From an uncultured Bacteroidota bacterium (GTDB taxonomy: Bacteria; Bacteroidota; Bacteroidia; Chitinophagales; LD1): a stretch of 64,000 nucleotides of DNA. Both the position numbers and the translations under genes were made by a program. A model generated the notes under the pieces. The model made no database searches. It saw only the letters and a program-made list of their open reading frames with translations, and was not told the origin of the DNA. Positions 34,238 to 43,100 of the stretch are shown one piece after another (the first letter of the stretch is position 1; each line of letters begins with the position of its first letter). The stretch covers positions 1-64,000 of the forward strand of contig CAIXGR010000036.1 of the NCBI GenBank assembly GCA_903919075.1, read 5' to 3'.

Positions 34238-36787
34238 ATGGTTATGTTTCGTCCCCTAGTTTTAGTTATTATACTACTTTCCCTGTTTTCGGTAAAATCC
34301 GAAGCCCAAACCTCGCTTACTACCGAGGTTCACGGCCGGGTTATTGATGCTATTACCAAAGAGCCTATTTCCGAAGCTAATATCCGCTTTCCGCATACCA
34401 TTACCAGCACCGTGTCCGACCCTAAAGGCATGTATCACATTAAATCTATCGAAAGAGGGGCCGATTCTATTTCGTTTTCGTACTTAGGGTATAGAACTCG
34501 TACTGTAGCTATTACGCGCGGTAAATCGCAGGAGCTGGATATTACTCTGGGGTCGGAGGATATACCCATGATAGAAATGACCGTTAAGCCCAAAAAGCGG
34601 CAAAAACCACCCAAGCATGTTATCGATACTGCGGCCCTGTATGTTTTTCATCACGTGGTTGAAAACAAATCAAAAAACACTAGCGCCGGCATTAACGATT
34701 ATAAATACGAGTATTACGATAAGCTGCAAATTGCCCTGCTTAACCCTTCGCAAAAATTCATGAACTTCTTTTTATTTAAGCCGTTCAGGTTTGTATTTAA
34801 AAATGTTGATACAACCGCCGATGGCGATGTTTTTATTCCCGGTATTTTAAAAGAATCGGTCGGCCAGGCTTACCACCGCGAAAAGCCACGTGCCAATAAA
34901 AAATATGTAAGCGCCGATATTATTTCCGGTATCGAAAACCCATCAATAGGCAACCTGGCCAATTACCAGTTTGCCGAAATAAATATTTACGATAATTTAT
35001 ATGTTATTGCTAACTCGTCATTTATAGCCCCGTTTGCATCTGCTGCAAATATAACATATAATTATTATATGATGGACACCTCGAAGGTTGAGGGAAGAAC
35101 CACCTACCACCTTGCCTTTACCGGTGTAGTAAAAGAAGACCTTGCTCTGCAGGGTCAGGTTTGGGTCGATTCGGCTACATGGGGTATTCGCAGTATTACC
35201 TTTAGGCCCAACCGTAAATCAAATATCAATTTCCTAACGGATTATACCGTTCATCAGGATTACAGCTACGTTAATAACAAATACTGGATTATGAACCGCG
35301 AAGAGCTGCACACGGTAGGCTCTTTGTTTAAGAAAAAACATGAAACCAGTTTGCTGGTTACCAAAATACATAACTGTCGAAACATTGTAACTGATCTTGA
35401 TTTACCCGATTCGCTTTTTAAAGCTGCCGACCAGCAAATACTTTTAGATAGTGCCCGCGAAAGGTCGCCGAAATATTGGGACACCGCCCGTTTCGAACCT
35501 TTAACCAAGCAGGAAAAAGAAGTATATCATATAGTTGATACCATTAAGCTGCTTAAAGTATGGAAAACATACGAAGGCGTCGCACGCTTTGCCACCGCTG
35601 CATTTATTGATGTAGGGCCTATTAGTATAGGGCGGGTATTAAATTTTGCAAGTAAAAACAATGTTGAAGGCTGGCGCTTGCGCTTAGGTTTCGAAACCAA
35701 TCCGCGTTTTCAGCACACCGGTACACCGGCCAATACATTTCTCAAAAAATTCTATTTCTCGGCCTATGGGGCATATGGTTTGAAAGACCACGTATACCAG
35801 TACCAGGGGCTAATGAAAATTAACCTGCCCCATAAAAACGACCACTGGCAGGGCCTTAGCGTTATGTACCGGTACGATATGCGTCTACCCGGGCAAGATG
35901 AAGCACAAAGTGTACTAACTTTCGATAATATATTTTCGCTGGTAGGCGGCACCACGTTTAGCAAAATTATGCGCCTGCGCGAGTTCAGGATTGATTATGA
36001 AAAAGAATGGGTAAAAGGATTTTCAACCATTTTTACCGCCAACCAGCAAACGTATTACGCGGTTGATAGCGTGCTTAGATTTGTGCGCCCCGAGCATGGC
36101 GTTAATATCTCCATCCCCCATTTCAGCGTTACCGAGTTTATGTTAGATAGCCGTTATTCTTATAACGATTTATATTTTATCAGCAACTTTTATCGCTTCT
36201 TCCTGGTATCAAAATATCCGGTATTTACTTTTCGCTACATAGCGGGTATAGTTAATATGCAAAGGGAATATTCAGCCTACCACAACTTTCAAATTTCAAT
36301 TAAGCAACGTTTGTCATCGCCGCTGGGCCATACTAATTACTTAATACGAGCAGGCAAAATTTTGGGTGCAGCACCTTTTACAACCTGGTATTTTGCACAA
36401 GGCAACTTAGGTTACCTGTTAGATAAATTCAACTACAACCTAATAACCGAGTTCGAATTTGCTACCGATCAATACGCTTCCGTTTGGATTGAACACCACT
36501 TCGATGGATTCTTCTTTAACCGTATACCGCTACTCAACAAACTAAAACTGCGCGAAGTAGTTTACATTAAAAGTTTAATAGGAAACTACAGCCAAAAAAA
36601 TGCCGATATCCTTCAAATCCCGTCAACCCTAATGTCACCGGCACCCATACCATATATGGAAGGCGGCTTTGCCATCGAAAACATTGCCAGCATTATTCGG
36701 GTCGATTTTCTGTGGCGCCTAACCTACCGCAACCGCCCCGGCGAACCCAACTTTGGGGTTAAGTTTGCCATCACACCTAGCTTTTAA
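34238..36787 (+). CDS. DUF5686 outer-membrane protein with carboxypeptidase-like N-domain
   Basis: About 849 residues. Signal peptide (LVLVIILLSLFSVKSEAQ), then a carboxypeptidase regulatory-like domain (about 28-110: HGRVIDAITKEPISEANI, the form found before TonB-type barrels), a middle domain, and a long alternating-strand region to the end that looks like an outer-membrane beta-barrel. This is the DUF5686/carboxypeptidase-like regulatory family of Bacteroidota. There is no TonB box or plug, so it is not a classical TonB receptor. The last residues GVKFAITPSF, ending in an aromatic, fit a barrel C-terminus. Function unknown. Confidence 0.85.
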   Translation: MVMFRPLVLVIILLSLFSVKSEAQTSLTTEVHGRVIDAITKEPISEANIRFPHTITSTVSDPKGMYHIKSIERGADSISFSYLGYRTRTVAITRGKSQELDITLGSEDIPMIEMTVKPKKRQKPPKHVIDTAALYVFHHVVENKSKNTSAGINDYKYEYYDKLQIALLNPSQKFMNFFLFKPFRFVFKNVDTTADGDVFIPGILKESVGQAYHREKPRANKKYVSADIISGIENPSIGNLANYQFAEINIYDNLYVIANSSFIAPFASAANITYNYYMMDTSKVEGRTTYHLAFTGVVKEDLALQGQVWVDSATWGIRSITFRPNRKSNINFLTDYTVHQDYSYVNNKYWIMNREELHTVGSLFKKKHETSLLVTKIHNCRNIVTDLDLPDSLFKAADQQILLDSARERSPKYWDTARFEPLTKQEKEVYHIVDTIKLLKVWKTYEGVARFATAAFIDVGPISIGRVLNFASKNNVEGWRLRLGFETNPRFQHTGTPANTFLKKFYFSAYGAYGLKDHVYQYQGLMKINLPHKNDHWQGLSVMYRYDMRLPGQDEAQSVLTFDNIFSLVGGTTFSKIMRLREFRIDYEKEWVKGFSTIFTANQQTYYAVDSVLRFVRPEHGVNISIPHFSVTEFMLDSRYSYNDLYFISNFYRFFLVSKYPVFTFRYIAGIVNMQREYSAYHNFQISIKQRLSSPLGHTNYLIRAGKILGAAPFTTWYFAQGNLGYLLDKFNYNLITEFEFATDQYASVWIEHHFDGFFFNRIPLLNKLKLREVVYIKSLIGNYSQKNADILQIPSTLMSPAPIPYMEGGFAIENIASIIRVDFLWRLTYRNRPGEPNFGVKFAITPSF

Positions 36788-36800
36788 AAAAGAATGATGT

Positions 36801-36850
36801 CCCCCGCTGGCGGGGGAGTGCGAAGGCCTGAGAGTAAGCAGGGGGTGGAG
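36801..36850. repeat. Hairpin repeat with tail GGGGGTGGAG
   Basis: Stem CCCCCGC/GCGGGGG (36801-36816) with a two-base loop, a weaker CCTG/CAGG pairing (36827-36842), then the G-rich tail. Located 13 bp after the DUF5686 stop, so it may also protect or end that transcript. Confidence 0.75.
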
Positions 36851-36891
36851 AGTACTTGATCCAACCATCGCAAATAAAAAAGAAACTGACT

Positions 36892-37098
36892 TTATAAATG
36901 GTAATAAATCGTTTTAAGAATTATGTGAACACCGCCATAGATGCAAGCACAACAAATAGCATAGGATTGCCAACGATATAACGAGCGAGGACCATATGAG
37001 TTATACAATAATAAAAAATCGGCGTGAGTTCGGATATACCAAAGATATAATGAGCCAAACAATATAAACCCAAAAGCATATAACAAATCTTTAATCAT
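36892..37098 (-). CDS. Small two-helix membrane protein (paralogue of 50447-50632)
   Basis: 68 residues. Helix 1 (about 6-22, LYAFGFILFGSLYLWYI), a polar loop, helix 2 (about 46-64). The N-terminal pattern (L/I)-L-(x)3-G-F-(I/L)-L-F-G-x-x-Y-x-W-x-x-(R)-x-H is shared with the 61-residue protein at 50447-50632, including spacing. Two paralogues 13 kb apart support that both are real genes. No family recognised. A palindrome (37106-37122) and a near-match promoter (TAAATATG) lie just upstream on the minus strand. Confidence 0.6.
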   Translation of the reverse strand: MIKDLLYAFGFILFGSLYLWYIRTHADFLLLYNSYGPRSLYRWQSYAICCACIYGGVHIILKTIYYHL

Positions 37099-37105
37099 TT
37101 TTTGG

Positions 37106-37122
37106 TGGTCAATCTTTGACCA
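37106..37122 (-). promoter_or_regulatory. Palindrome TGGTCAA-TCT-TTGACCA before the small membrane protein gene
   Basis: A perfect 7-bp inverted repeat with 3-bp centre, 7 bp upstream of the ATG at 37098. Size and position suit a dimeric repressor operator. No regulator gene adjoins it. Confidence 0.4.
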
Positions 37123-37180
37123 TATTTACCCAACATAAAAATAATCAAATCACATGCTTAAACAACGCACCTTGGCTGTT

Positions 37181-37233
37181 CCCTTCTCCATGCCACGCAG
37201 AGGGGTGGCGAGCGAAGCAAGCCGGAGTGAGGC
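37181..37233 (+). repeat. Hairpin repeat, GCTTCGCTCGCC family (left of pair)
   Basis: CCCTTCTCC...AGAGGGGTGGCGAGCGAAGC...GAGTGAGGC. Nearly identical, same orientation, to 38194-38246; the two flank the gene 37249-38061. Confidence 0.85.
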
Positions 37234-37248
37234 CCGGTGGAAACAAAA

Positions 37249-38061
37249 TTAATCACACAAATATTTATAACTGAACCGGTTTGTCCAGGTGCGGTATTCA
37301 GATTTATTAAGGCCCCATTCTTCAATCTTCGTGCTCATTTGCGTTACTTTATTTTCGCTATCCAACTTATACGTATAACTTTTTTTCACGCTGTTCGATT
37401 CACTGCTTTTAAGCAGGTTTTTACTGAATACCTGCACATTCAAAAAGCCAATTCCTCCATCTAATGTATAGCACAAAGCCAGCCGTTTATCGGTTGGTTT
37501 AAGCTCATGTGCGTATAATTTATTGGCAAAATAGGTGCAGTAAGTAGTGGCTTTTATTCCGCGGGGCGCATCATCGGTACGGTAAGCAATAATGTTTCCG
37601 TTTAAATAAATAATGCTATCCATTTTGCACAAACCGTTATGCTTAGCACCGTTTTTATCTACCCATTCTTCCGAACGCTCAACTTTATCAAGCGCTCCGG
37701 CAGCATTATAAAAAGCCCTGTATTCAATACCGTACTTTTGCGTATTGCTCAGTGGTAGGCCATTAACAGGGTTAACTTTAATAACCATATATCTGCTGTA
37801 AGGCCCGGTGCCAATAATCGAATCTCCCCGGTATTCGTAATGTTCTGTGCGGGCCGGGGTAGCCGCCAAGGTATCTGGGGCATTTATTGAATCAATAATC
37901 AGCCTGCCTTGCGAGTCATAAATCCAAAATTCAGTTATTGTTCTTTCATTGCTGCGTCCGGCAAGCAGCGTGGTACTACACTGCACAGTCCTGCAATGAT
38001 GTCGGCTTGGCGCAAGCATCAACGCGCTTAGCATTACAATAAGTAGCACCCTTAAGTTCAT
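37249..38061 (-). CDS. Exported protein of unknown function (DUF4595-like strands)
   Basis: 270 residues from ATG 38061. A hydrophobic N-terminus (LLIVMLSALMLAP) suggests export; there is no clear lipobox. The body is a series of short beta units with Y-x-Y/F-x-x-(D)-x-x-G-x-(L/V) character (ITEFWIYDSQGRLI, YRAFYNAAGALDKVE, YTYKLDSENKVTQM), like the DUF4595/YD-type beta sheets of Bacteroidota surface proteins, but I cannot name the family. A longer frame from 38109 is rejected because it would begin inside the -7 box (38098-38105). The gene is bracketed by two nearly identical direct repeats. Confidence 0.65.
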   Translation of the reverse strand: MNLRVLLIVMLSALMLAPSRHHCRTVQCSTTLLAGRSNERTITEFWIYDSQGRLIIDSINAPDTLAATPARTEHYEYRGDSIIGTGPYSRYMVIKVNPVNGLPLSNTQKYGIEYRAFYNAAGALDKVERSEEWVDKNGAKHNGLCKMDSIIYLNGNIIAYRTDDAPRGIKATTYCTYFANKLYAHELKPTDKRLALCYTLDGGIGFLNVQVFSKNLLKSSESNSVKKSYTYKLDSENKVTQMSTKIEEWGLNKSEYRTWTNRFSYKYLCD

Positions 38062-38097
38062 GATCAGTCGCTTATTTAGTATAATATCTAAATTAAA

Positions 38098-38105
38098 CAA
38101 AAGTA
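38098..38105 (-). promoter_or_regulatory. -7 box TACTTTTG for the 37249-38061 gene
   Basis: Minus-strand TACTTTTG fits TAnnTTTG, 36 bp upstream of the chosen ATG. Confidence 0.4.
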
Positions 38106-38193
38106 ACACCGCTCGTGTAATTTAATTTTCTAACCGGTATTACTTACAAGCCTGGGCCAATACTTGTGTCAACCTAAAAATGCTATAGCTGTT

Positions 38194-38246
38194 CCCCTCT
38201 CCATGCCACGCAGAGGGGTGGCGAGCGAAGCAATCCGGGGTGAGGC
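38194..38246 (+). repeat. Hairpin repeat, GCTTCGCTCGCC family (right of pair)
   Basis: Same sequence and orientation as 37181-37233 with only a few differences (CCCCTCTCC, CAATCCGGGG). Confidence 0.85.
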
Positions 38247-38320
38247 TATGCCCAAAATTCCCAATACTTTAATATCTTTCCATTCCAAACTAAAAGGCGA
38301 TACCCTTGTCTGCATAATGT

Positions 38321-40102
38321 ATGAGCGAAGAAATTGAAAACCTGCTGGAAAAAAGTAAAACGCACCGCGAAAAAAATAGTGCTGAGGGTTCAGCCTATGC
38401 CGACGAAGCCTACCGCAAAGCACAACATTCTAAAAACATACCGCTGGCTATTGCTGCGCTTAAAGAGCGTATAACTTATGCCATGCAGCACCACTCCAAT
38501 TTTGCCGAAGGCGATAAACTGGCCGCCGAGTTGTTGGAGATATTAGATATACCCCAAAACCCCGAAGAGGCTGCAACCACCTACAATATTCGGGGTGTTT
38601 GTAACGATGTAACCGGTAATTATCTGCAGTCGCGCAGCTACTATTTACAAACAGTTGAGCTTTTAGAAAACAACAACCTAACCAACACCGGCAAAATAAT
38701 TTTGGGCAATGCTTATTACAACATAGTAAAGCTATACACCCAAATAGAAGTTGACGAAGACAGAAGTATTTATTTAGAACAGGCGCTCCGAACTTTTCAA
38801 GCCGCCGAAAACGCCGATGGACTTGCACGCGTATGGAATTTAAAAGCAAGTATACTGCCTGAAGATGCACCCGTGCAGGACCGCTTGGCACTTTTCGAAA
38901 AAGCACTATCTTATTTCGAAAAAGGCACCGATATAAAAGGCCGCATTGTTTGTATGGCTAACATTGGCTTATGCTACTGCCACCTCAAGCAATTCGAAAA
39001 AGGTATTGCAATATTAAACGATGCAATTAGCCAAATAAAACAAACTAATCATTCACCGCTTATTGGCTTTACCTTGTTTCAAATGGCCGAGGCCCTGCGC
39101 CTAAAAGGCGACCACCAGGCTGCAGTAAACTACTTACATCAGGCTGAAGAAATAATGCTTAAGGCCAATGCCAAAGTGCACTTAAATGTAGTTTATCATG
39201 AATGGGCCACCAACCTGGCCGCCCTTGGCGATTATCATCAAGCCTACGATAAACTTTTAAAATATACCGAGCAGGTTTCGCACCGGTTATCGTTCGATCG
39301 CCAATCGGCAGTTGAAGAAGCGCGCTTAAAATTTGAGTTGGAAAAAAAGGAGAAGGAATCGGAACTGCTGCGCAAAAAAAATGAAGAAATTGAAATAACT
39401 AATAAAAAGCTGAACGAATCTATTGCCGAGTTGAACCAGTTTGCCTACGTAGCATCGCACGATTTAAAAGAGCCGCTGCGCATGATAAACAACTACATGC
39501 ACCTGCTGCAAAGAAGTATGGAAGGCCAGCTAAACGACGAACAGGCATCGTACATCCGATATGCTTCCGATGGGGCTGTACATATGTTTGGGCTTATCAA
39601 CTCACTCCTCGATTTTTCGAGAGCTGTTGTTGACCCTAATCTTAAAGAAGTTGATTTAAATACCATAGTTAATGAAGTGCTGCATATTGTTTTATCGGGC
39701 GCCGAACATAAAGTACAAATAACCCGCGATAAGTTGCCCTCGCTAACTGTTGACCATAACCAAATGATACAACTATTTCAAAATATCATTTCGAATGCCA
39801 TTAAATACAACGATAAGGAAATGGTGCAAATCAATATTTCATATCAGGAAAAACCATGGGCGCACATTATTTCAATTTCCGATAACGGTATTGGTATTGA
39901 GCCCCGCTACCGCAAACAAATATTCGATATTTTTCAACGCCTGCACCACCGCAATGAATATTCAGGCACCGGTATAGGTCTTGCTATCTGCCAAAAAATA
40001 ATCAATAATCTTAACGGAAAAATTTGGGTTGAAGACAGCAAAACAGGCGGCACAGCCTTCGTATTCAGCATACCCAAAGAAATGGTTTTACAGCAGCAGT
40101 AG
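38321..40102 (+). CDS. Soluble TPR-histidine kinase
   Basis: 593 residues, no membrane segment. Residues about 1-320 are helical TPR-like repeats (ATTYNIRGVCNDVTGNYLQS, IVCMANIGLCYCHLKQFEKG and similar); 325-370 is a charged coiled coil; then the HisKA dimerisation helix with FAYVASHDLKEPLR (phospho-His near 379). The HATPase domain follows with N-box FQNIISNAIKYND, G1 DNGIGIEP and G2 GTGIGLAICQKI. The SHDLKEPLR form is typical of phytochrome-related kinases. No response regulator is adjacent. It probably senses a cytoplasmic cue through its TPR domain. A weak promoter-like TACCCTTG lies at 38301-38308. Confidence 0.88.
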   Translation: MSEEIENLLEKSKTHREKNSAEGSAYADEAYRKAQHSKNIPLAIAALKERITYAMQHHSNFAEGDKLAAELLEILDIPQNPEEAATTYNIRGVCNDVTGNYLQSRSYYLQTVELLENNNLTNTGKIILGNAYYNIVKLYTQIEVDEDRSIYLEQALRTFQAAENADGLARVWNLKASILPEDAPVQDRLALFEKALSYFEKGTDIKGRIVCMANIGLCYCHLKQFEKGIAILNDAISQIKQTNHSPLIGFTLFQMAEALRLKGDHQAAVNYLHQAEEIMLKANAKVHLNVVYHEWATNLAALGDYHQAYDKLLKYTEQVSHRLSFDRQSAVEEARLKFELEKKEKESELLRKKNEEIEITNKKLNESIAELNQFAYVASHDLKEPLRMINNYMHLLQRSMEGQLNDEQASYIRYASDGAVHMFGLINSLLDFSRAVVDPNLKEVDLNTIVNEVLHIVLSGAEHKVQITRDKLPSLTVDHNQMIQLFQNIISNAIKYNDKEMVQINISYQEKPWAHIISISDNGIGIEPRYRKQIFDIFQRLHHRNEYSGTGIGLAICQKIINNLNGKIWVEDSKTGGTAFVFSIPKEMVLQQQ

Positions 40103-40110
40103 GCTAGGCA

Positions 40111-43100
40111 CTACTGCCCAAAAATTATTTCCCGCACAGCCTTATTCTCTCCCTGCCTTAATTCAATCAAATAAACACCATCAGCGTAGTTCGAAATATC
40201 AACAGTAGTACGGTTAGCCGTAACCGGCATGGCAACAAGCGTTTGGCCCAAAACATTTTTCAGGCTTAGCATGGTTTCTTTACCGGTGTTATCAAAATCA
40301 ATCGTCATTTCCCCTTTTGCCGGATTAGGATAAATACTAAATGCAAGATTACCCGAAATAGAACCAATGCCCGTAACATTACTTACAGTAAAGCTTGCTG
40401 TTTCTTTACAACCGGAATGATCTTTTACAGTAACCGAATAATTTCCTGCTGCCAAATAAGTAGCCGTATCCGTTCCCTGCCCGTTCGACCATCCTATAAC
40501 CTGATAAGGCGCAGTGCCACCGGTAATACTATCAATAATTGCCGAGCCATTATTTTGCCCGTTGGTTGCGTTTATAACAGTAATAGCAATTTGCATAGCC
40601 GGCGGCGCACTAAGTGTAACTCCTCCAGTTGCCGAGCAGCCACGAGAATCAACTACAGTAACGGTATAGCTGCCTTCAATAAGCGAATCAATGCCTGCTG
40701 TGGCAGAACCATTCGACCAGAAGTAAAAGTAATTCGGTGTGCCACCGGTAGCGCTTGCACTGGCCGTGCCACTGTTTCCATCGGCGCAGATGGAGTTAGT
40801 AAATCCCGTGGCAAGCGAAATTTGCGATGGCTGGTTAATGGCTATAGTATTTATTTGCTGGCAATGCGAGCCATCGGTAATAGTAAGTGTATAATTACCT
40901 GCACTCAAATTGCTGAGCGATGTTGTGGTATCATTATTGTTCCATACGTATGTATAAGGCGCAGTACCGCTAAGCACTTGCACTGAAATATTGCCATCTG
41001 TTGCACCATAGCAACTTGCGTTACCCACGGTATAATTAGCCACCAGCGATGATGTGCTTATAATATTGGCACCCCCGGTAGCCATACAATGATGTGCATC
41101 CATAACAGTTACATTATAAACCCCGGCGCCAATGTTATTAATAGTAGCAGTAGTATCGTTATTATTCCACAAATACGAATAAGAAGTTGTGCCGCCACTG
41201 GCACTTGCAGTAGCGCTGCCATTCGAAATTCCGCAACCGGCATTAACCGGTGTTACCGAAATAATCAACGAGTCAGGTTGCAATACCGATTGCGATATCG
41301 CAGCCGAGCAACCCGCCACATCGCTGGCGGTAACCGTATATAAACCCGCTGCAATATTGGTAATACTTGCACCGGTATCGCCATTCGACCAAATGTAATG
41401 CACTACATTAGTATCACCGGTAACCACAGCTCCCGCACTACCGGTAGCCGTGCCAAAACATTTTGCCTGGCTGGTGGAAACACTTAAACTAAGCGAGCCA
41501 GAATTACTGATAGCTGCTGTATCAACACTGGTGCAGGTATGCTGATCGGTAACCGTAACAATATAAAGCCCGCCGGTAAGCCCCGAAAGGGCCGATGAGG
41601 TGGTATTATTATTCCATAAATAAATATAGCCGGGTGTGCCGCCCAAAACATGCACTGCTGCACTACCGGTAGCCGAACTGCCGCAGCCCGCATTGGTAGT
41701 GGTAATAGAAACATGCATAGCTGTGGGTTGCGTTACCGTATCAATGCTTGTTATTGTGCAGGTGTGTGCGTCGGTAACCGTAAGTGTGTAAATGCCCGCC
41801 GTTAAATTATTTCGATTTTTGGTAGTAATACCACCACCCCAGTTGTATGTATACCCCTGTGTACCACCGGTAATGTTGTTTACAATAGCGCCATTACTTT
41901 GTCCATTGCACTTTACATTGGTAATTGTGGGTGTAATCTTTATTGAGTCAGGCTGGGTAACCACCGCCGATGCACTAGCCGAACAGCCACCGGCATCGGT
42001 AACGGTAACGCTATAGTTGCCCGCCTGCAAATGTATAGCCGTGTCGGCATTTTGCGAATTATTCCAGCTGTACGAATATGGAGCTGAGCCACCGGTGGCT
42101 GTAATACTAACACTACCGGTAGCACTGCCAAAGCAGGTAGCAGCAGCAGCGGTTACAGCTAAGCCAACATTGCCGGTGCTTACGGTAGCCGTAACAGCCT
42201 TGCGCCCCGATATACATGCAGGCCCTTTTATTTTCCAGTTGTAGAAATAATAATAGTAACCCAATCCCGCATCGCTGCTTTTAAGCGAAACAATGCCCGG
42301 TATAGTAAACGGATAATTAATATTAGCTGCACCATTGGTTGAACCCGGATTATTCCGGTATAAATTTGATGTGCCATTAACGCCCAATTGCAGGCTGGTA
42401 CCTGCCGGTACGTTAAAATTAAGTGTTACTACGTTTTGCCCGTTATTCAAATTTGGCGATACACTTTGTATGGTATTTCCATTGGCATCACGCAAAGCAA
42501 TAGTTCTTACTCCGCCGTTTTGCGCGTACACTACTACACTTTGCAAAGTAAAAGGCGCTAAAGCATCAAAAATTAAATACCGGTCGGTACTATTCGAAAA
42601 ATAACCGCCGTATGCATTCGCATTGTTATTTAATAACCCAAGGCTATCTACTACACCTGGCACAGTATCAATAACCCAATATATAGTAGTATGATTAAGC
42701 TGCGGTGTTACAAACGGATTTGAAGTAGATACTACAGCACCGGTAGAATCAAACCATGCAACATGGTTGCTTGTTGAAGCCGAAAGCGAAAAAGTTGAAG
42801 CACCGCAATGCGCTACGTTGGCTGCGTTAGGCGGTGCAGGCAGGTTAATGGTTATATAATTGGTATCGGCAAGGGTACCGCTGCCATAAGTATTGGTAGC
42901 TTTAAGTATAACAGTATAAACCCCGTTAGTAACATATTCATGCGAAGGGTTTTGTTGGGTAGATGTGCCCCCATCACCAAAATTCCACAACCACGATGTA
43001 GGTAAGTTAGATGAAAGGTCGGTAAACTGAATTACGCCCGAGCAGTTATTGCTAACTTCATTACTGCTAAAATTAGCAACCGGTGGATTTTGCGGTGGTA

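Noticed and set aside
41000-42200. Regular DNA repeats that might suggest a CRISPR array
   Set aside because: They are coding SprB repeats of about 200 bp with diverged sequence, not short identical repeats with unique spacers.
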